From an uncultured Pelagibacteraceae bacterium (GTDB lineage Bacteria; Pseudomonadota; Alphaproteobacteria; Pelagibacterales; Pelagibacteraceae), in contig CACHSP010000006.1 in the NCBI GenBank assembly GCA_902582605.1, positions 1-52,806 on the forward strand: 52,806 bases of DNA, in the 5' to 3' direction. Of this stretch, positions 1 through 8,654 are shown piece after piece (the first letter of the stretch is position 1; each line of letters starts with the position of its first letter). The notes beneath the pieces were generated by a model. The model searched no databases, had not been told where the DNA came from, and worked only from the letters and a program-made list of their open reading frames with translations. The position numbers and the translations under genes were made by a program.

Positions 1-1
1 T

Positions 2-1432
2 TTTGATGAAATGCTATCCTCTGCTAGCCTTTCTTTTAAACTCTATAGTGAACTTAGTATTGGTGCTTATAATTGTATAAATCATCATGCTAGCGATGAA
101 ATAAAAAATAAATATTTACCAAAAATTGTAGAAGGTAAGTGGAGTGGAACAATGTGCTTAACTGAGCCAGTATGTGGTACTGATTTAGGGCTATTAAAAA
201 CAAAGGCTAAAAAACAATCTGATGGTACATTCAAATTGACTGGACAGAAAATTTTTATTACCTCTGGTGATCACGATTTAACTGAAAATATTATTCATTT
301 GGTTTTAGCAAGAGTGGATGACTCTCCGGCTGGCACGAAAGGCATCAGTCTGTTTTTAGTTCCAAAGTTTATTGTAAAAGAAGATGGGAATGTTGGTCCA
401 AGAAATGGAATATCAACTGGTTCTATCGAAACAAAAATGGGAATCAAAGGATCAGCAACTTGTGTTCTTAATTTTGATGAAGCAACTGGTTACATGATTG
501 GTGATAAGGAAAAAGGTTTGAGTGCAATGTTTACGATGATGAATCTTGAGAGGATCGTTGTTGGGATACAGGGTTTGGGTATATCAGAGATTGCTTATCA
601 AAATTCACTTTCATACGCAAAAGAGAGAAAGCAAGGTAAGTCGAATAATTCAAAATCTAAAAATGGTGCTGATTTTATAATTGAGCATGCAGATATTAGA
701 AGATCGTTGTTAAATATGAAATCTATTATTGAGGGTGAGAGAGCCTTATGTTTTTGGTTATCTCAACAAACTGAGGTAAGCCTATACCATCCAGATGAAA
801 AAGCTCGGCAGGAGGCATCTGATTATGTCTCATTAATGACTCCAGTAGTTAAATCCTTGTTTACAGATTTAGCAATGGAAATCACTAGTGATGCAATGCA
901 AATTTATGGCGGATATGGTTATACTAAAGATCAAGGAATAGAGCAGTTGTATCGAGATAATAGAATTACACCTATTTACGAGGGCACGAATTCTGTACAA
1001 GCTGCTGATTTAGTTTTTAGAAAATTATCAAATAAGAATGGGAACGTAATTTATAAATTTTTAGATCAGGTTAAAAATGAATGTAATTCTAACAACGAAA
1101 AAATAAGACCATTCATCTCAGATTTTAATAATTATTTAGATGTATTAAAAAAATTTAGTGATTGGATGATTGAGAAATCTAAAACAGATAAAGATGATGT
1201 AAGTGCTGCTGCTAATGATTATCTTAAAACTCTCGGATTTGTTTCGATTGCTTATGCATGGATAAAAGTACTAGAGGTAAGTTTTAAAGATTATAATGAA
1301 AATAAAATCTTTTATGATGACAAAATCGATACCGCTAGGTTTTATTTTGATAAAGTTCTACCAAGAGCTGAACAACATTACAAATCAGCAATTTCTGGAA
1401 GCTCCAATATTATGAATTTTAAATTCAATTAA
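2..1432 (+). CDS. dmdC: Acyl-CoA dehydrogenase, DmdC-type (5' end outside window)
   Basis: FAD-dependent acyl-CoA dehydrogenase, most likely 3-methylmercaptopropionyl-CoA dehydrogenase of the DMSP demethiolation pathway. The frame is open to the left edge (it reads FDE before the first in-window ATG at 11), and the family is close to 590 residues, so roughly 110 N-terminal residues are missing and the ATG at 11 is internal. Visible are the middle-domain motif CLTEPVCGTDLG, the segment ETKMGIKGSATC, the catalytic-domain stretch GLSAMFTMMNLERIVVG, the flavin-contact segment QIYGGYGYTKDQGIEQLYRD and IYEGTNSVQA, and a C-terminal acyl-CoA dehydrogenase extension domain. The stop abuts the ATG of a DmdB-like ligase, which supports the pathway call. 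A generic long-form acyl-CoA dehydrogenase is the alternative. Confidence 0.8.
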   Translation, partial: FDEMLSSASLSFKLYSELSIGAYNCINHHASDEIKNKYLPKIVEGKWSGTMCLTEPVCGTDLGLLKTKAKKQSDGTFKLTGQKIFITSGDHDLTENIIHLVLARVDDSPAGTKGISLFLVPKFIVKEDGNVGPRNGISTGSIETKMGIKGSATCVLNFDEATGYMIGDKEKGLSAMFTMMNLERIVVGIQGLGISEIAYQNSLSYAKERKQGKSNNSKSKNGADFIIEHADIRRSLLNMKSIIEGERALCFWLSQQTEVSLYHPDEKARQEASDYVSLMTPVVKSLFTDLAMEITSDAMQIYGGYGYTKDQGIEQLYRDNRITPIYEGTNSVQAADLVFRKLSNKNGNVIYKFLDQVKNECNSNNEKIRPFISDFNNYLDVLKKFSDWMIEKSKTDKDDVSAAANDYLKTLGFVSIAYAWIKVLEVSFKDYNENKIFYDDKIDTARFYFDKVLPRAEQHYKSAISGSSNIMNFKFN

Positions 1433-1993
1433 ATGAGTCATTACGATACTAATTTAGATAAGAATAGTGCAAATTATGTTCCTTTAACTCCTTTGACTTT
1501 TTTGAAGAGAGCAAAAGAGATTTATCCTGATTATGAAGCAATTATCTATGAAGATCGTAAATACACCTGGGCTGATGTTTACAAACGTACTATTAAATTT
1601 GCAAGCGCCCTTAATAAAATTGGAATTAAAAAAGGAGATACTGTCTCATTTTTAGCTTTCAACACCCCTGAAATTTTTGAGGGACATTACTCTGTTCCTA
1701 TGTCTGGTGCAGTATTAAATACAATTAACATAAGATTAGATGCTAAAACTATTGCTTATATTTTAGAACATAGTGATGCTAAAGTTCTTGTTGTTGATAG
1801 ACAATTACACATAGAAGTTAAAAAAGCGTTAAGTACTTTAAAAAAGAAAATCACAATTATTGATATAGTTGATAAATTTGCAGACCAATCAAAGTGTGAA
1901 AAAATTGGTGATCTAATAATGCCCAAGGAGCGTGTTCTCTTGAGGATCCACAACCAAAGTTTTTTCCTGCTATCAGTATTTTTGAATTTGTAA
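1433..1993 (+). CDS. dmdB: Truncated acyl-CoA ligase, DmdB-type (3' part missing)
   Basis: N-terminal fragment of an AMP-forming acyl-CoA synthetase resembling 3-methylmercaptopropionyl-CoA ligase. Family-like features are the opening [29 protein letters not shown], and [16 protein letters not shown] around residue 95. Its ATG directly follows the upstream dehydrogenase stop, so the two were one operon. Homology stops near residue 160 (KIGD); the last 26 codons read antisense through leuD and are not ligase sequence. The family is about 540 residues, and the ATP-binding P-loop and all later core motifs are absent, so this copy cannot encode an active ligase. See the junction at 1910-1913. Confidence 0.8.
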   Translation: MSHYDTNLDKNSANYVPLTPLTFLKRAKEIYPDYEAIIYEDRKYTWADVYKRTIKFASALNKIGIKKGDTVSFLAFNTPEIFEGHYSVPMSGAVLNTINIRLDAKTIAYILEHSDAKVLVVDRQLHIEVKKALSTLKKKITIIDIVDKFADQSKCEKIGDLIMPKERVLLRIHNQSFFLLSVFLNL

Positions 1994-2186
1994 ATGGATC
2001 TTTATTTAATATAAAATCCCCTATTTTATTTCCATTATCATCATACCTCATTTCAAAAAACAAATTTTTTCCAAGTCCAGTTCTTTTAATTGTTTTTAAA
2101 AACTGCTTTGGGATAATCATATCAGTATCGATATTTACTATTGGTAAATATGCTGGAATACTTTTTAATGTAGAAAATTTTTGCAT
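1857..2186 (-). CDS. leuD: Truncated 3-isopropylmalate dehydratase small subunit
   Basis: N-terminal fragment of LeuD, partner of LeuC in isomerising 2- to 3-isopropylmalate in leucine synthesis. Characteristic segments are [14 protein letters not shown], the Fe-S enzyme swivel-domain motif [13 protein letters not shown], and FILNKDPF. The ATG overlaps the leuC stop in a TAATG, the normal coupled arrangement. LeuD is usually about 200 residues. Here recognisable sequence ends at residue 92 (WALLD) and the remaining residues read antisense through the dmdB fragment. The C-terminal half is missing, so function is unlikely unless another copy exists elsewhere. Confidence 0.85.
   Translation of the reverse strand: MQKFSTLKSIPAYLPIVNIDTDMIIPKQFLKTIKRTGLGKNLFFEMRYDDNGNKIGDFILNKDPFTNSKILIAGKNFGCGSSREHAPWALLDHQFFHTLIGLQIYQLYQ
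1910..1913. other. Junction joining two broken genes (dmdB and leuD) at GATC
   Basis: The last dmdB-like codon (Asp160, GAT at 1910-1912) and the last leuD-like codon (Asp92, minus-strand GAT read from 1911-1913) share the palindrome GATC. Everything to the left belongs to dmdC-dmdB and everything to the right to leuD-leuC, so both genes lose their 3' parts at one point. A deletion, an inversion, or a chimera formed by whole-genome amplification, cloning or assembly would all give this pattern. Confidence 0.75.
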
Positions 2187-3589
2187 TAATTTTGATACTT
2201 TCTTACATCATCCAAATTTCCAGAAATTGCTGCTGCAGCTGCCATTCCTGGGCTCACAAGGTGTGTTCTTCCACCTCTACCTTGTCTTCCCTCAAAGTTT
2301 CTGTTTGATGTAGATGCACATCTTTGCTCTGGTTTTAATTTATCAGCATTCATTGCTAAACACATAGAACATCCTGGTTCTCTCCATTCAAAACCAGACT
2401 CTTCAAATATTTTATGTAAACCTTCTTGCTCTGCTTGTTCTTTCACTAGACCAGATCCTGGAACAACCATTGCATGAACATGAGAGGCAATTTTTTTATC
2501 TTTTAAAATCTTTGCTGCCTCTCGTAAATCCTCAATTCTTCCATTTGTGCAACTACCTATAAAAACCTTATCTATCTTAATATCTTTAGCAGCCATATCA
2601 GGTTTTAAACCCATATATTTTAGAGCTCTTTCAATAGAATTTTTTTTATCCTCATCTTTTTCATTGTCTGGGTTTGGTACTTTATCCTCAATAGTAATGA
2701 CATCTTGAGGTGAAGTTCCCCAGGTAATCATCGGTGAAATTTCATTAGCTTGAAGACTTATTTCTTTATCAAAATTTGCACCATCATCAGAATTTAAACT
2801 TCTCCAGTACGCTAAAGCTTTATCCCATTTTTCACCTTTGGGTGACATAGGTTTTCCGTCCAAATACTTGAAAATTTTTTCGTCTGGTGCAATCAAACCT
2901 GCTCTTGCTCCACCCTCTATAGTCATGTTGCATATAGTCATTCTTTGCTCAACACTCAATGATCTGATTAAATCACCAGCATACTCAATAACAGAGCCTG
3001 TTCCACCTGCTGTTCCTATTTTTCCAATTATTTGTAAAATTACATCTTTTGAAGTAACACCTAACGGAAGTTTTCCATTAACATTAATTCTGAAATTTTT
3101 TGCTTTTTTTTGCACTAAAGTTTGTGTTGCTAGTACGTGTTCAACCTCTGAGGTGCCTATACCAAATGCTAAAGCACCAAACGCTCCATGTGTAGCTGTA
3201 TGACTATCTCCACAAACTATAACTGTTCCAGGTTGAGTAAATCCTTGTTCAGGACCAATTATGTGAACTATGCCTTGACGCTTATCCTCCATTCCAAAGA
3301 GTTGGATATCAAATTCCTTACAATTCTTTTCTAATGTATCAACTTGAATTTTAGATTCTTTATCTGAAATACCATTGGTTCTATCAGTAGTTGGGACGTT
3401 GTGATCTGCAACGGCCAATGTAAGCTTTGGGTGTCTTACTTTTCTTTTAGAATTTCGTAAACCTTCAAATGCTTGTGGACTGGTCACTTCATGAACGAGA
3501 TGCCTATCAACAAATAATAAAGCTGTTCCATCATCTTGCTGATCAACTAAGTGTTCTTTCCAAATTTTGTCGTAAAGAGTATTAGGCAT
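2186..3589 (-). CDS. leuC: 3-isopropylmalate dehydratase large subunit
   Basis: LeuC, aconitase-superfamily subunit carrying the [4Fe-4S] cluster, second step of the leucine branch. Full length at 467 residues. The three cluster cysteines are visible at about C347 (FIGSCTNGR) and C407/C410 (EPGCSMC), followed by the [12 protein letters not shown] segment and the C-terminal [13 protein letters not shown]. The start ATG follows the rplS stop by 11 bases, placing leuC at the end of the ffh-rpsP-trmD-rplS unit, and leuD overlaps its stop by one base. The protein looks intact although its partner leuD is broken in this window. Confidence 0.96.
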   Translation of the reverse strand: MPNTLYDKIWKEHLVDQQDDGTALLFVDRHLVHEVTSPQAFEGLRNSKRKVRHPKLTLAVADHNVPTTDRTNGISDKESKIQVDTLEKNCKEFDIQLFGMEDKRQGIVHIIGPEQGFTQPGTVIVCGDSHTATHGAFGALAFGIGTSEVEHVLATQTLVQKKAKNFRINVNGKLPLGVTSKDVILQIIGKIGTAGGTGSVIEYAGDLIRSLSVEQRMTICNMTIEGGARAGLIAPDEKIFKYLDGKPMSPKGEKWDKALAYWRSLNSDDGANFDKEISLQANEISPMITWGTSPQDVITIEDKVPNPDNEKDEDKKNSIERALKYMGLKPDMAAKDIKIDKVFIGSCTNGRIEDLREAAKILKDKKIASHVHAMVVPGSGLVKEQAEQEGLHKIFEESGFEWREPGCSMCLAMNADKLKPEQRCASTSNRNFEGRQGRGGRTHLVSPGMAAAAAISGNLDDVRKYQN

Positions 3590-3600
3590 TGAAAAAAAAA

Positions 3601-4179
3601 TTATTTTTTTTCTGGAGAAGTTTCAAGTTTTTCTTCAGTTTTAGGTTTTGTTTCAACTTTGGCTGTTTCTTCTTTTTTTGGCTCTTCCTTAGGAGTTTCT
3701 TCTTTCTTAGCCTCTGCCTTAGTTACATCTTCTTTATTATCAGATGCTTCTGTTGAAACAGGAGCTAAATTTTCCTCAGTTACTGTTTCTGGTTTTACAT
3801 CTATATCAATACCAATCTTTTTTCTTATTTTTTCGGCAATTCTAGCTGATTTACCAGTTCTATCTCTTAAGTAATATAGTTTAGCTCTTCTAACTTTTCC
3901 TGAACGAATAACTTTAATTGAGTCAATTACTGTACCAAATAGTGGGAATGTTCTCTCAACACCTTCACCAAAAGAAATCTTTCTAACTGTAAAAGAAGAA
4001 TTTAAATCTCTGCTTTTTTTCGCAATACATACACCTTCAAAATACTGAATTCTTTCTTTTTTTCCCTCTGTAATTCTTACACCAACTTTTACAACATCAC
4101 CTGGAAAGAATTCTGGAATCTTTTTTTCCGAAAGAATTTTTTTTACATTATGTTGATTTATTTCTTCAATCGTTTTCAT
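3601..4179 (-). CDS. rplS: 50S ribosomal protein L19 with Lys/Glu-rich C-terminal tail
   Basis: Ribosomal protein L19, located at the 30S-50S interface. The core begins [14 protein letters not shown] and continues through [27 protein letters not shown], the serine-rich loop, and [20 protein letters not shown] chose the ATG at 4177-4179 over an in-frame TTG five codons upstream because it matches the family start. L19 normally ends near residue 115-125; here about 60-70 further residues follow, dominated by Lys, Glu, Ala, Thr and Pro (repeated KKEE and KPEE-like blocks), probably disordered. S16 two genes upstream carries a similar tail. Confidence 0.95.
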   Translation of the reverse strand: MKTIEEINQHNVKKILSEKKIPEFFPGDVVKVGVRITEGKKERIQYFEGVCIAKKSRDLNSSFTVRKISFGEGVERTFPLFGTVIDSIKVIRSGKVRRAKLYYLRDRTGKSARIAEKIRKKIGIDIDVKPETVTEENLAPVSTEASDNKEDVTKAEAKKEETPKEEPKKEETAKVETKPKTEEKLETSPEKK

Positions 4180-4195
4180 TTCAATATTTATCAAG

Positions 4196-4882
4196 TTAAT
4201 CCTTCTTATATTTTTGCCACAAATCTGGTCTTCGGACGCGTGTTATAGCCTCAGATTGAGATAAACGCCAGTCTTTAATTTTGCTATGATCCCCTGATAA
4301 TAAGACATCTGGTACTGATTTTTCCTCCCAAATTTGAGGTTTTGTATATTGAGGATACTCTAAAAGACCATTTCCAAAAGTTTCCTCCAAAGATGATTTA
4401 TCATTACCTAAAACTCCAGGCAAAAGTCTTAACACACTATCAAGAACTACAAGAGCAGCTGTTTCCCCTCCAGAAAGCACATAATCTCCTATACTTATTT
4501 CCTCAATATTTCTTGTGGATAGTACTCTTTCATCAACACCTTCGAAATGTCCACAAATTAAACTGAATGATTTTTCTTTTGATAAATCTTGTGCAAGTCT
4601 TTGATCAAATTTTTTACCTTTTGGCGAAAGATAAAAAATTCTTTCCCCCTTCTGGATATTTTTATCAATTGATTTTGCTAGTATGTCTGGTTTTAACAGC
4701 ATACCTGATCCACCACCATATGGAGTATCATCGACAGTTTTGTGTTTATCTGTTGCTGCATCTCTTATGTCTACTACATTAAGACTCCATATCTTTTTAG
4801 CCATTGCTTTTCCATATAATCCTTTGTTTAAAGGACCAGGGAAAATTTCTGGATAAAGTGTTAACACTTGTGTCTTTAACAT
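4196..4882 (-). CDS. trmD: tRNA (guanine-37-N1)-methyltransferase
   Basis: TrmD, SPOUT-class SAM-dependent enzyme that methylates G37 next to the anticodon and prevents +1 frameshifting. The 228 residues match the usual length. Motifs include the N-terminal [48 protein letters not shown] and the SAM-binding trefoil-knot segment [16 protein letters not shown]. The start follows rpsP by 14 bases and the stop lies 16 bases before rplS. Many bacteria have rimM between rpsP and trmD; there is no room for it here. Confidence 0.96.
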   Translation of the reverse strand: MLKTQVLTLYPEIFPGPLNKGLYGKAMAKKIWSLNVVDIRDAATDKHKTVDDTPYGGGSGMLLKPDILAKSIDKNIQKGERIFYLSPKGKKFDQRLAQDLSKEKSFSLICGHFEGVDERVLSTRNIEEISIGDYVLSGGETAALVVLDSVLRLLPGVLGNDKSSLEETFGNGLLEYPQYTKPQIWEEKSVPDVLLSGDHSKIKDWRLSQSEAITRVRRPDLWQKYKKD

Positions 4883-4896
4883 AAGTAAACCTTAAA

Positions 4897-5379
4897 TTAC
4901 TTTTTTTCGTTTTTTTTAGCTTCTGCTTTTGGAGCTTCCTCTTTTTTAGCTTCTGCTTTTGGAGCTTCCTCTTTTTTAGCTTCTGCTTTTGGAGCTTCTT
5001 CTTTTTTTGCTCCATCTGTCGGTGCTGCGTCTGCTTTTGCTGCTTCTTCCTTTTTAGCATCATCAGACCCTTCTTTTTTTCTATCTTTTTTTGGAATAGC
5101 TTTTTGAGGATTATTACCATTAGCAGGCATTGGCATTAACTCATTTTCACCTAAGATTCTTGCTACTCTTGTAGTCGGTTGTGCACCTTGGCCTAACCAA
5201 TATTTAATTCTTTCAGCCTCTAATCCTATTCTCTCTTTTTTTTCTTTAGGTAATAGAGGATTAAAAAAACCAACTTTTTCTATGAAACGTCCATCTCTTG
5301 CAAAACGACTATCGGCTACAACAACTTTGTAAACTGGTCTTTTCTTTGTTCCACCTCTTGATAATCTAAGTTTTAACAT
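4897..5379 (-). CDS. rpsP: 30S ribosomal protein S16 with repetitive C-terminal tail
   Basis: Ribosomal protein S16. The conserved core covers the first 80-85 residues: [39 protein letters not shown], and the W-containing segment [11 protein letters not shown]. From about residue 95 the protein becomes a low-complexity tail rich in Lys, Glu, Ala and Pro that ends with three copies of the decapeptide [11 protein letters not shown]16 is usually 80-110 residues, so about half of this 160-residue protein is extra. Second gene of the ffh-rpsP-trmD-rplS-leuCD unit, 13 bases after ffh, with AAGGAGAA-type Shine-Dalgarno sequence just upstream of the ATG. Confidence 0.94.
   Translation of the reverse strand: MLKLRLSRGGTKKRPVYKVVVADSRFARDGRFIEKVGFFNPLLPKEKKERIGLEAERIKYWLGQGAQPTTRVARILGENELMPMPANGNNPQKAIPKKDRKKEGSDDAKKEEAAKADAAPTDGAKKEEAPKAEAKKEEAPKAEAKKEEAPKAEAKKNEKK
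4921..5010 (-). repeat. Three tandem 30-bp repeats in rpsP
   Basis: A 30-bp unit occurs at 4921-4950 and 4951-4980 in identical form and at 4981-5010 with a few changes. Each unit encodes [10 protein letters not shown] in the S16 tail, so copy-number change would keep the frame. The near identity of the first two copies suggests recent slippage or duplication. Confidence 0.9.
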
Positions 5380-5392
5380 TTATTCTCCTTTT

Positions 5393-6751
5393 TTATTTTA
5401 ATTGATTAAATAATTCTGGTGGTATTCCTTTGTCAGACATACCTTTCAGATTTCCTTTAGACATCTTTCTCATCATTTCAGACATCATTTTAAATTGTTT
5501 TAACAATTTATTGATAGTGGCTGGATCAGTTCCAGAACCATTAGCAATTCTTTTTTTTCTAGAACCATCAATTATTTTTGGGTTCTCTCTTTCTTTTTTT
5601 GTCATCGATAAGATTATAGCCTCGTTCTTAGTGATAACACTCTCGTCAATACCAGCAGCGTCCATTTGTGATTTAACTTTAGAAATACCTGGCATAAAAG
5701 ACATGATTCCCTCTATTCCACCCATTTTTTTCATCTGTCTTAGTTGAGTTAAATAATCTTGCATTGAAAATTGTCCCTTTTTTAAATTCTCTTCTGTCTT
5801 TTTAATATTTTCTTCACCTAAATCTTGTGCTGCTTTTTCAACTAGAGATACAATATCTCCCATTCCAAGAATTCGGTTAGCAATCCTATCAGGGTGAAAC
5901 ACCTCAAAATTTTCAATTTTTTCTCCTACCCCTAAAAACTTAATTGGAACCTCTGATACAAATTTCATACTTACCGCGGCCCCACCTCTGGCATCACCAT
6001 CAGCTCTTGTTAAAATAATTCCTGATAAACCTACAGTATTTTTAAATTCTTTTGCAACTGACGCTGCTACTTGACCTGTTAAAGAATCTGCAACTAAAAA
6101 AGTTTCAGCGGGATTGATTATATTTTCAATCTGCTTTATTTCACTCATCATTTGAAGATCTATTTGTGTTCTGCCAGCTGTATCAAATAAGATAATGTCG
6201 GCACCATTTAAATTTGCAGCGCTTATTGCTCTCTGACAGATATCTGCTGGTTGTTGACCCTCTATAATTGGTAAAGTTAAGATATCATTTTGTTCACCTA
6301 AGGATTTCAATTGTTCTTGTGCAGCTGGTCTATAAATATCTAAGCTGACCATCATTACCTTCTTTTTCTTTGTATTTTCTAAATATCTTGCAAGTTTTGC
6401 AGTAGTGGTAGTTTTACCTGAACCTTGTAGACCAACTAACATCATTGGTACGGGAGGAACGGCGTTTAAATTTACATCAATGTTTTTTTCACCTAATAAA
6501 TTAACTAATTCGTCATAAACGATTTTTACAACCATATCACCAGGAGATGTAGATCTGATAATTTCTTGCCCTAAAGCTTTAGGTTTAACTTTTTCAATAA
6601 AATCTTTTGCGACCTCAAGTGATACATCAGTCTCTAGTAAGGCTTGTCTAATAGCTCTAAGGCCTTCATCAACTTGGCTCTCATCAAGCGAAGGGGCTTT
6701 TTTCAGGGAGGAAAAAACTTCCTCAAATTTATTTGTTAAATTTTCAAACAT
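5393..6751 (-). CDS. ffh: Signal recognition particle GTPase Ffh
   Basis: SRP54/Ffh, which binds signal sequences on nascent membrane proteins and docks with FtsY. The family start MFENLTNKFEEVF fixes the ATG at 6749-6751; an upstream in-frame GTG at 6776-6778 would add nine unconserved residues and run into the structured leader. The protein has an N domain, then the G domain with GLQGSGKTTTTAKLA (G1), DIYRPAAQEQL, DTAGRTQ (G3), TRADGDARGGA (G4), and a Met-rich M domain (MKKMGGIEGIMSFMPG, MMSEMMRKMSKG) with the RNA-binding IANGSGT motif. First gene of the minus-strand unit. Its receptor ftsY lies about 1 kb away on the other strand. Confidence 0.97.
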   Translation of the reverse strand: MFENLTNKFEEVFSSLKKAPSLDESQVDEGLRAIRQALLETDVSLEVAKDFIEKVKPKALGQEIIRSTSPGDMVVKIVYDELVNLLGEKNIDVNLNAVPPVPMMLVGLQGSGKTTTTAKLARYLENTKKKKVMMVSLDIYRPAAQEQLKSLGEQNDILTLPIIEGQQPADICQRAISAANLNGADIILFDTAGRTQIDLQMMSEIKQIENIINPAETFLVADSLTGQVAASVAKEFKNTVGLSGIILTRADGDARGGAAVSMKFVSEVPIKFLGVGEKIENFEVFHPDRIANRILGMGDIVSLVEKAAQDLGEENIKKTEENLKKGQFSMQDYLTQLRQMKKMGGIEGIMSFMPGISKVKSQMDAAGIDESVITKNEAIILSMTKKERENPKIIDGSRKKRIANGSGTDPATINKLLKQFKMMSEMMRKMSKGNLKGMSDKGIPPELFNQLK

Positions 6752-6764
6752 ATTTATTTCACAC

Positions 6765-6860
6765 AGCAGTAATCGCACTAGTGGGCGAACCCTCGCTGAC
6801 TAGTGTCGATCTCTTTGTTTCCAAAGACACCGCAAATTTTACGTTTTTGCGGAAACTGCC
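6765..6860 (-). ncRNA. Candidate structured RNA or 5' leader upstream of ffh
   Basis: Read on the minus strand, GGCAGT at 6855-6860 and ACTGCT at 6765-6770 can close an outer stem that encloses three hairpins. One is 6830-6852 (CCGCAAA/TTTGCGG), one is 6812-6827 (TCTTTG-GAAA-CAAAGA, a GNRA tetraloop), and one is 6776-6805 (CACTAGT/ACTAGTG with an inner GGG-TTCG-CCC). The result is a compact junction of about 96 nt that is far richer in GC than its surroundings. A possible promoter lies just upstream on the same strand (TATAGT at 6865-6870). It does not show the conserved SRP RNA domain IV sequence, so I do not call it SRP RNA. A leader regulating ffh or an independent RNA are both possible. 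Confidence 0.55.
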
Positions 6861-6864
6861 ATAA

Positions 6865-6893
6865 ACTATAATAGAGGTTCAAAAAGTCAATAA
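6865..6893 (-). promoter_or_regulatory. Putative promoter for the ffh leader and operon
   Basis: On the minus strand a TATAGT hexamer (6865-6870) sits about five bases before the first base of the structured RNA (6860). TTATTGACT at 6885-6893 could supply the -35 element: TTATTG gives a 17-base spacer, whereas TTGACT would give only 14. The position relative to the RNA's outer stem is what makes it attractive. Confidence 0.4.
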
Positions 6894-6912
6894 ATAAGTT
6901 AAATAACTATAT

Positions 6913-7737
6913 ATGGATATTAGGGCTTTTAAAATGGATGGATTAGGTAATGATTTTGTAATAATTGATAATAGACAAAAGATTACCAATTTGACTAAAG
7001 ATCAAATCATAAAAATTTGTGATAGAAATTTTATTGGCTGTGATCAATTAATATTTATTGAATCTAGCAAATCAAGTGATGCAAATTTAAAATTTTTTAA
7101 TTCTGATGGAGGAGAGTCTGGTGCGTGTGGAAATGGTACTAGATGTGTTGCAAAATTAATCTCCGAGGAGACAAAATCTGAAAACATCATTTTGTCAACT
7201 TCAAATGGAAATTTAGAGTCAAAAATATTAGATAAAAACATTGTTACGACTGAAATTGGTAAAGCTAAATTACAATGGAACGAAATTCCTTTATCAGAAA
7301 AACTAGATACGAAAAATTTAAATATTAAGATTATTGATTCAAATAACAAAGAACATTCGGGTGGGACGGTAGTTAATGTTGGAAATCCACATATTGTTTT
7401 TTTTGTAAACGAAATTGAAAATTTTAATATTGAAAAAATTGGACCCGAAATTGAAAATCATAAAATTTTTCCAGAAAAATGTAATGTTACAATTGCTACA
7501 ATAATTAATAAAAATTTAATTAAAGTGAAGGTATGGGAGAGAGGAGCGGGGCTGACCAAAGCATGTGGAACAGCTGCATGTGCAACAGCATTTGCTGGTA
7601 AATTAAATAATCTTACTGAAAATAAAACAGACATAGAATTTCAAACAGGTAAATTATCAATTCTTATAGATGATAAAAATTCAATCCACATGAAAGGACC
7701 CGTTTCAGAAATAAAAGAAATTGAGTTCAAACTATAA
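6913..7737 (+). CDS. dapF: Diaminopimelate epimerase
   Basis: DapF converts LL- to meso-diaminopimelate for lysine and peptidoglycan synthesis, using two cysteines as acid/base without cofactor. Both are visible: SGACGNGTRCVA around residue 72 and KACGTAACAT around residue 220. The N-terminal KMDGLGNDFVIID and the mid-protein GGTVVNVGNPHIV also match; 274 residues is normal. The stop overlaps the ftsY ATG by one base (TAATG), so the two are translationally coupled. A mtaB gene that often sits between dapF and ftsY in alphaproteobacteria is absent. Confidence 0.97.
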   Translation: MDIRAFKMDGLGNDFVIIDNRQKITNLTKDQIIKICDRNFIGCDQLIFIESSKSSDANLKFFNSDGGESGACGNGTRCVAKLISEETKSENIILSTSNGNLESKILDKNIVTTEIGKAKLQWNEIPLSEKLDTKNLNIKIIDSNNKEHSGGTVVNVGNPHIVFFVNEIENFNIEKIGPEIENHKIFPEKCNVTIATIINKNLIKVKVWERGAGLTKACGTAACATAFAGKLNNLTENKTDIEFQTGKLSILIDDKNSIHMKGPVSEIKEIEFKL

Positions 7738-8654
7738 TGGGAATTTTTGATAAATTTAAGATAGGCTTTAAAAAAAGTGCATCTGCACTGACATCTGGAC
7801 TAAAAGAAATAATTATAAAAAAAGAGATTGACGATAAAAATTTAAATAAAATTGAAGAATTTTTAATTGAGTCAGATGTAGGTGTCGAGGCTGCGTCTGA
7901 AATCAAGGAAATCATTTCAAGTAAAAAAATCGATCCAAATAAAGATTTATCAACCGAGATAAATCTTATTTTAAAAGAATATATTATTAATCTAATGAAA
8001 CCTTTAGAGAATAATTCTTTTTTCGAAAAAAAAGATAAACTCAATGCAACATTAATCTCAGGTGTGAATGGTGTTGGCAAAACAACAACTATTGGTAAAA
8101 TAGGTAAAATTTTAAAAAATAATGGAAACAAAGTTATGTTTGCCGCTTCTGATACTTTTCGAGCAGCAGCTATTGAACAATTAGAAAACTGGGCAAATAA
8201 AATTGACGTTAAAATAACTAAATCATCTCAAGGTTCTGATCCAGCATCAGTCGCATATAAAGCAGTCGAAGAAGCAATCAAAAATAATTTTCACCAAGTA
8301 TTAATCGATACTGCTGGAAGACTACAAAATAAAAAAAATTTAATGGAGGAATATAAAAAGATAGCCAATGTAACAAAAAAAATTGACCAGGATGCCCCTC
8401 ACAACATTATTTTAGTTTTAGACGCAACATCGGGACAGAATGTAATTAATCAAGTAGAAGAGTTTAACAAAATTATTCCATTAACTGGTTTAATCATGAC
8501 CAAATTAGATGGAACTGCCAAAGGCGGTATTCTACTGGCGATAGCAAAAAAATATCAACTACCTATTATAGCTTTAGGCTTGGGCGAAAAAGAAGACGAC
8601 TTACAATTATTCAATGCAGAAAAATTTGCTGAGGCTTTTACTCAGGTTAATTGA
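7737..8654 (+). CDS. ftsY: Signal recognition particle receptor FtsY
   Basis: SRP receptor GTPase that delivers ribosome-nascent chain complexes to the Sec translocon. The NG domain fills nearly the whole 305-residue protein, with SGVNGVGKTTTIGKI (G1), DTFRAAAIEQL, DTAGRLQNKKNL (G3), TKLDGTAKGG (G4) and a C-terminal GLGEKEDDL. The long acidic A domain seen in enterobacterial FtsY is absent, typical of small alphaproteobacterial versions. It is coupled to dapF and overlaps the convergent downstream gene by eight bases. Confidence 0.97.
   Translation: MGIFDKFKIGFKKSASALTSGLKEIIIKKEIDDKNLNKIEEFLIESDVGVEAASEIKEIISSKKIDPNKDLSTEINLILKEYIINLMKPLENNSFFEKKDKLNATLISGVNGVGKTTTIGKIGKILKNNGNKVMFAASDTFRAAAIEQLENWANKIDVKITKSSQGSDPASVAYKAVEEAIKNNFHQVLIDTAGRLQNKKNLMEEYKKIANVTKKIDQDAPHNIILVLDATSGQNVINQVEEFNKIIPLTGLIMTKLDGTAKGGILLAIAKKYQLPIIALGLGEKEDDLQLFNAEKFAEAFTQVN

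Noticed and set aside
1857..1910. The last residues of the LeuD and DmdB frames as novel fused domains
   Set aside because: They are antisense readings of the other gene, without family similarity.
4921..5010. Repeats as a CRISPR array
   Set aside because: The units are contiguous with no spacers, and they encode a protein tail.
4797..5120. A minus-strand reading frame of 107 residues rich in Lys and Gln overlapping rpsP
   Set aside because: It is the repetitive rpsP tail read in another frame; composition and overlap with a real gene explain it.
6765..6860. Calling the structured element SRP RNA or a tRNA
   Set aside because: The conserved SRP domain IV bulge sequence is missing, and the arms do not fit acceptor, D, anticodon and T stems with the expected invariant bases.
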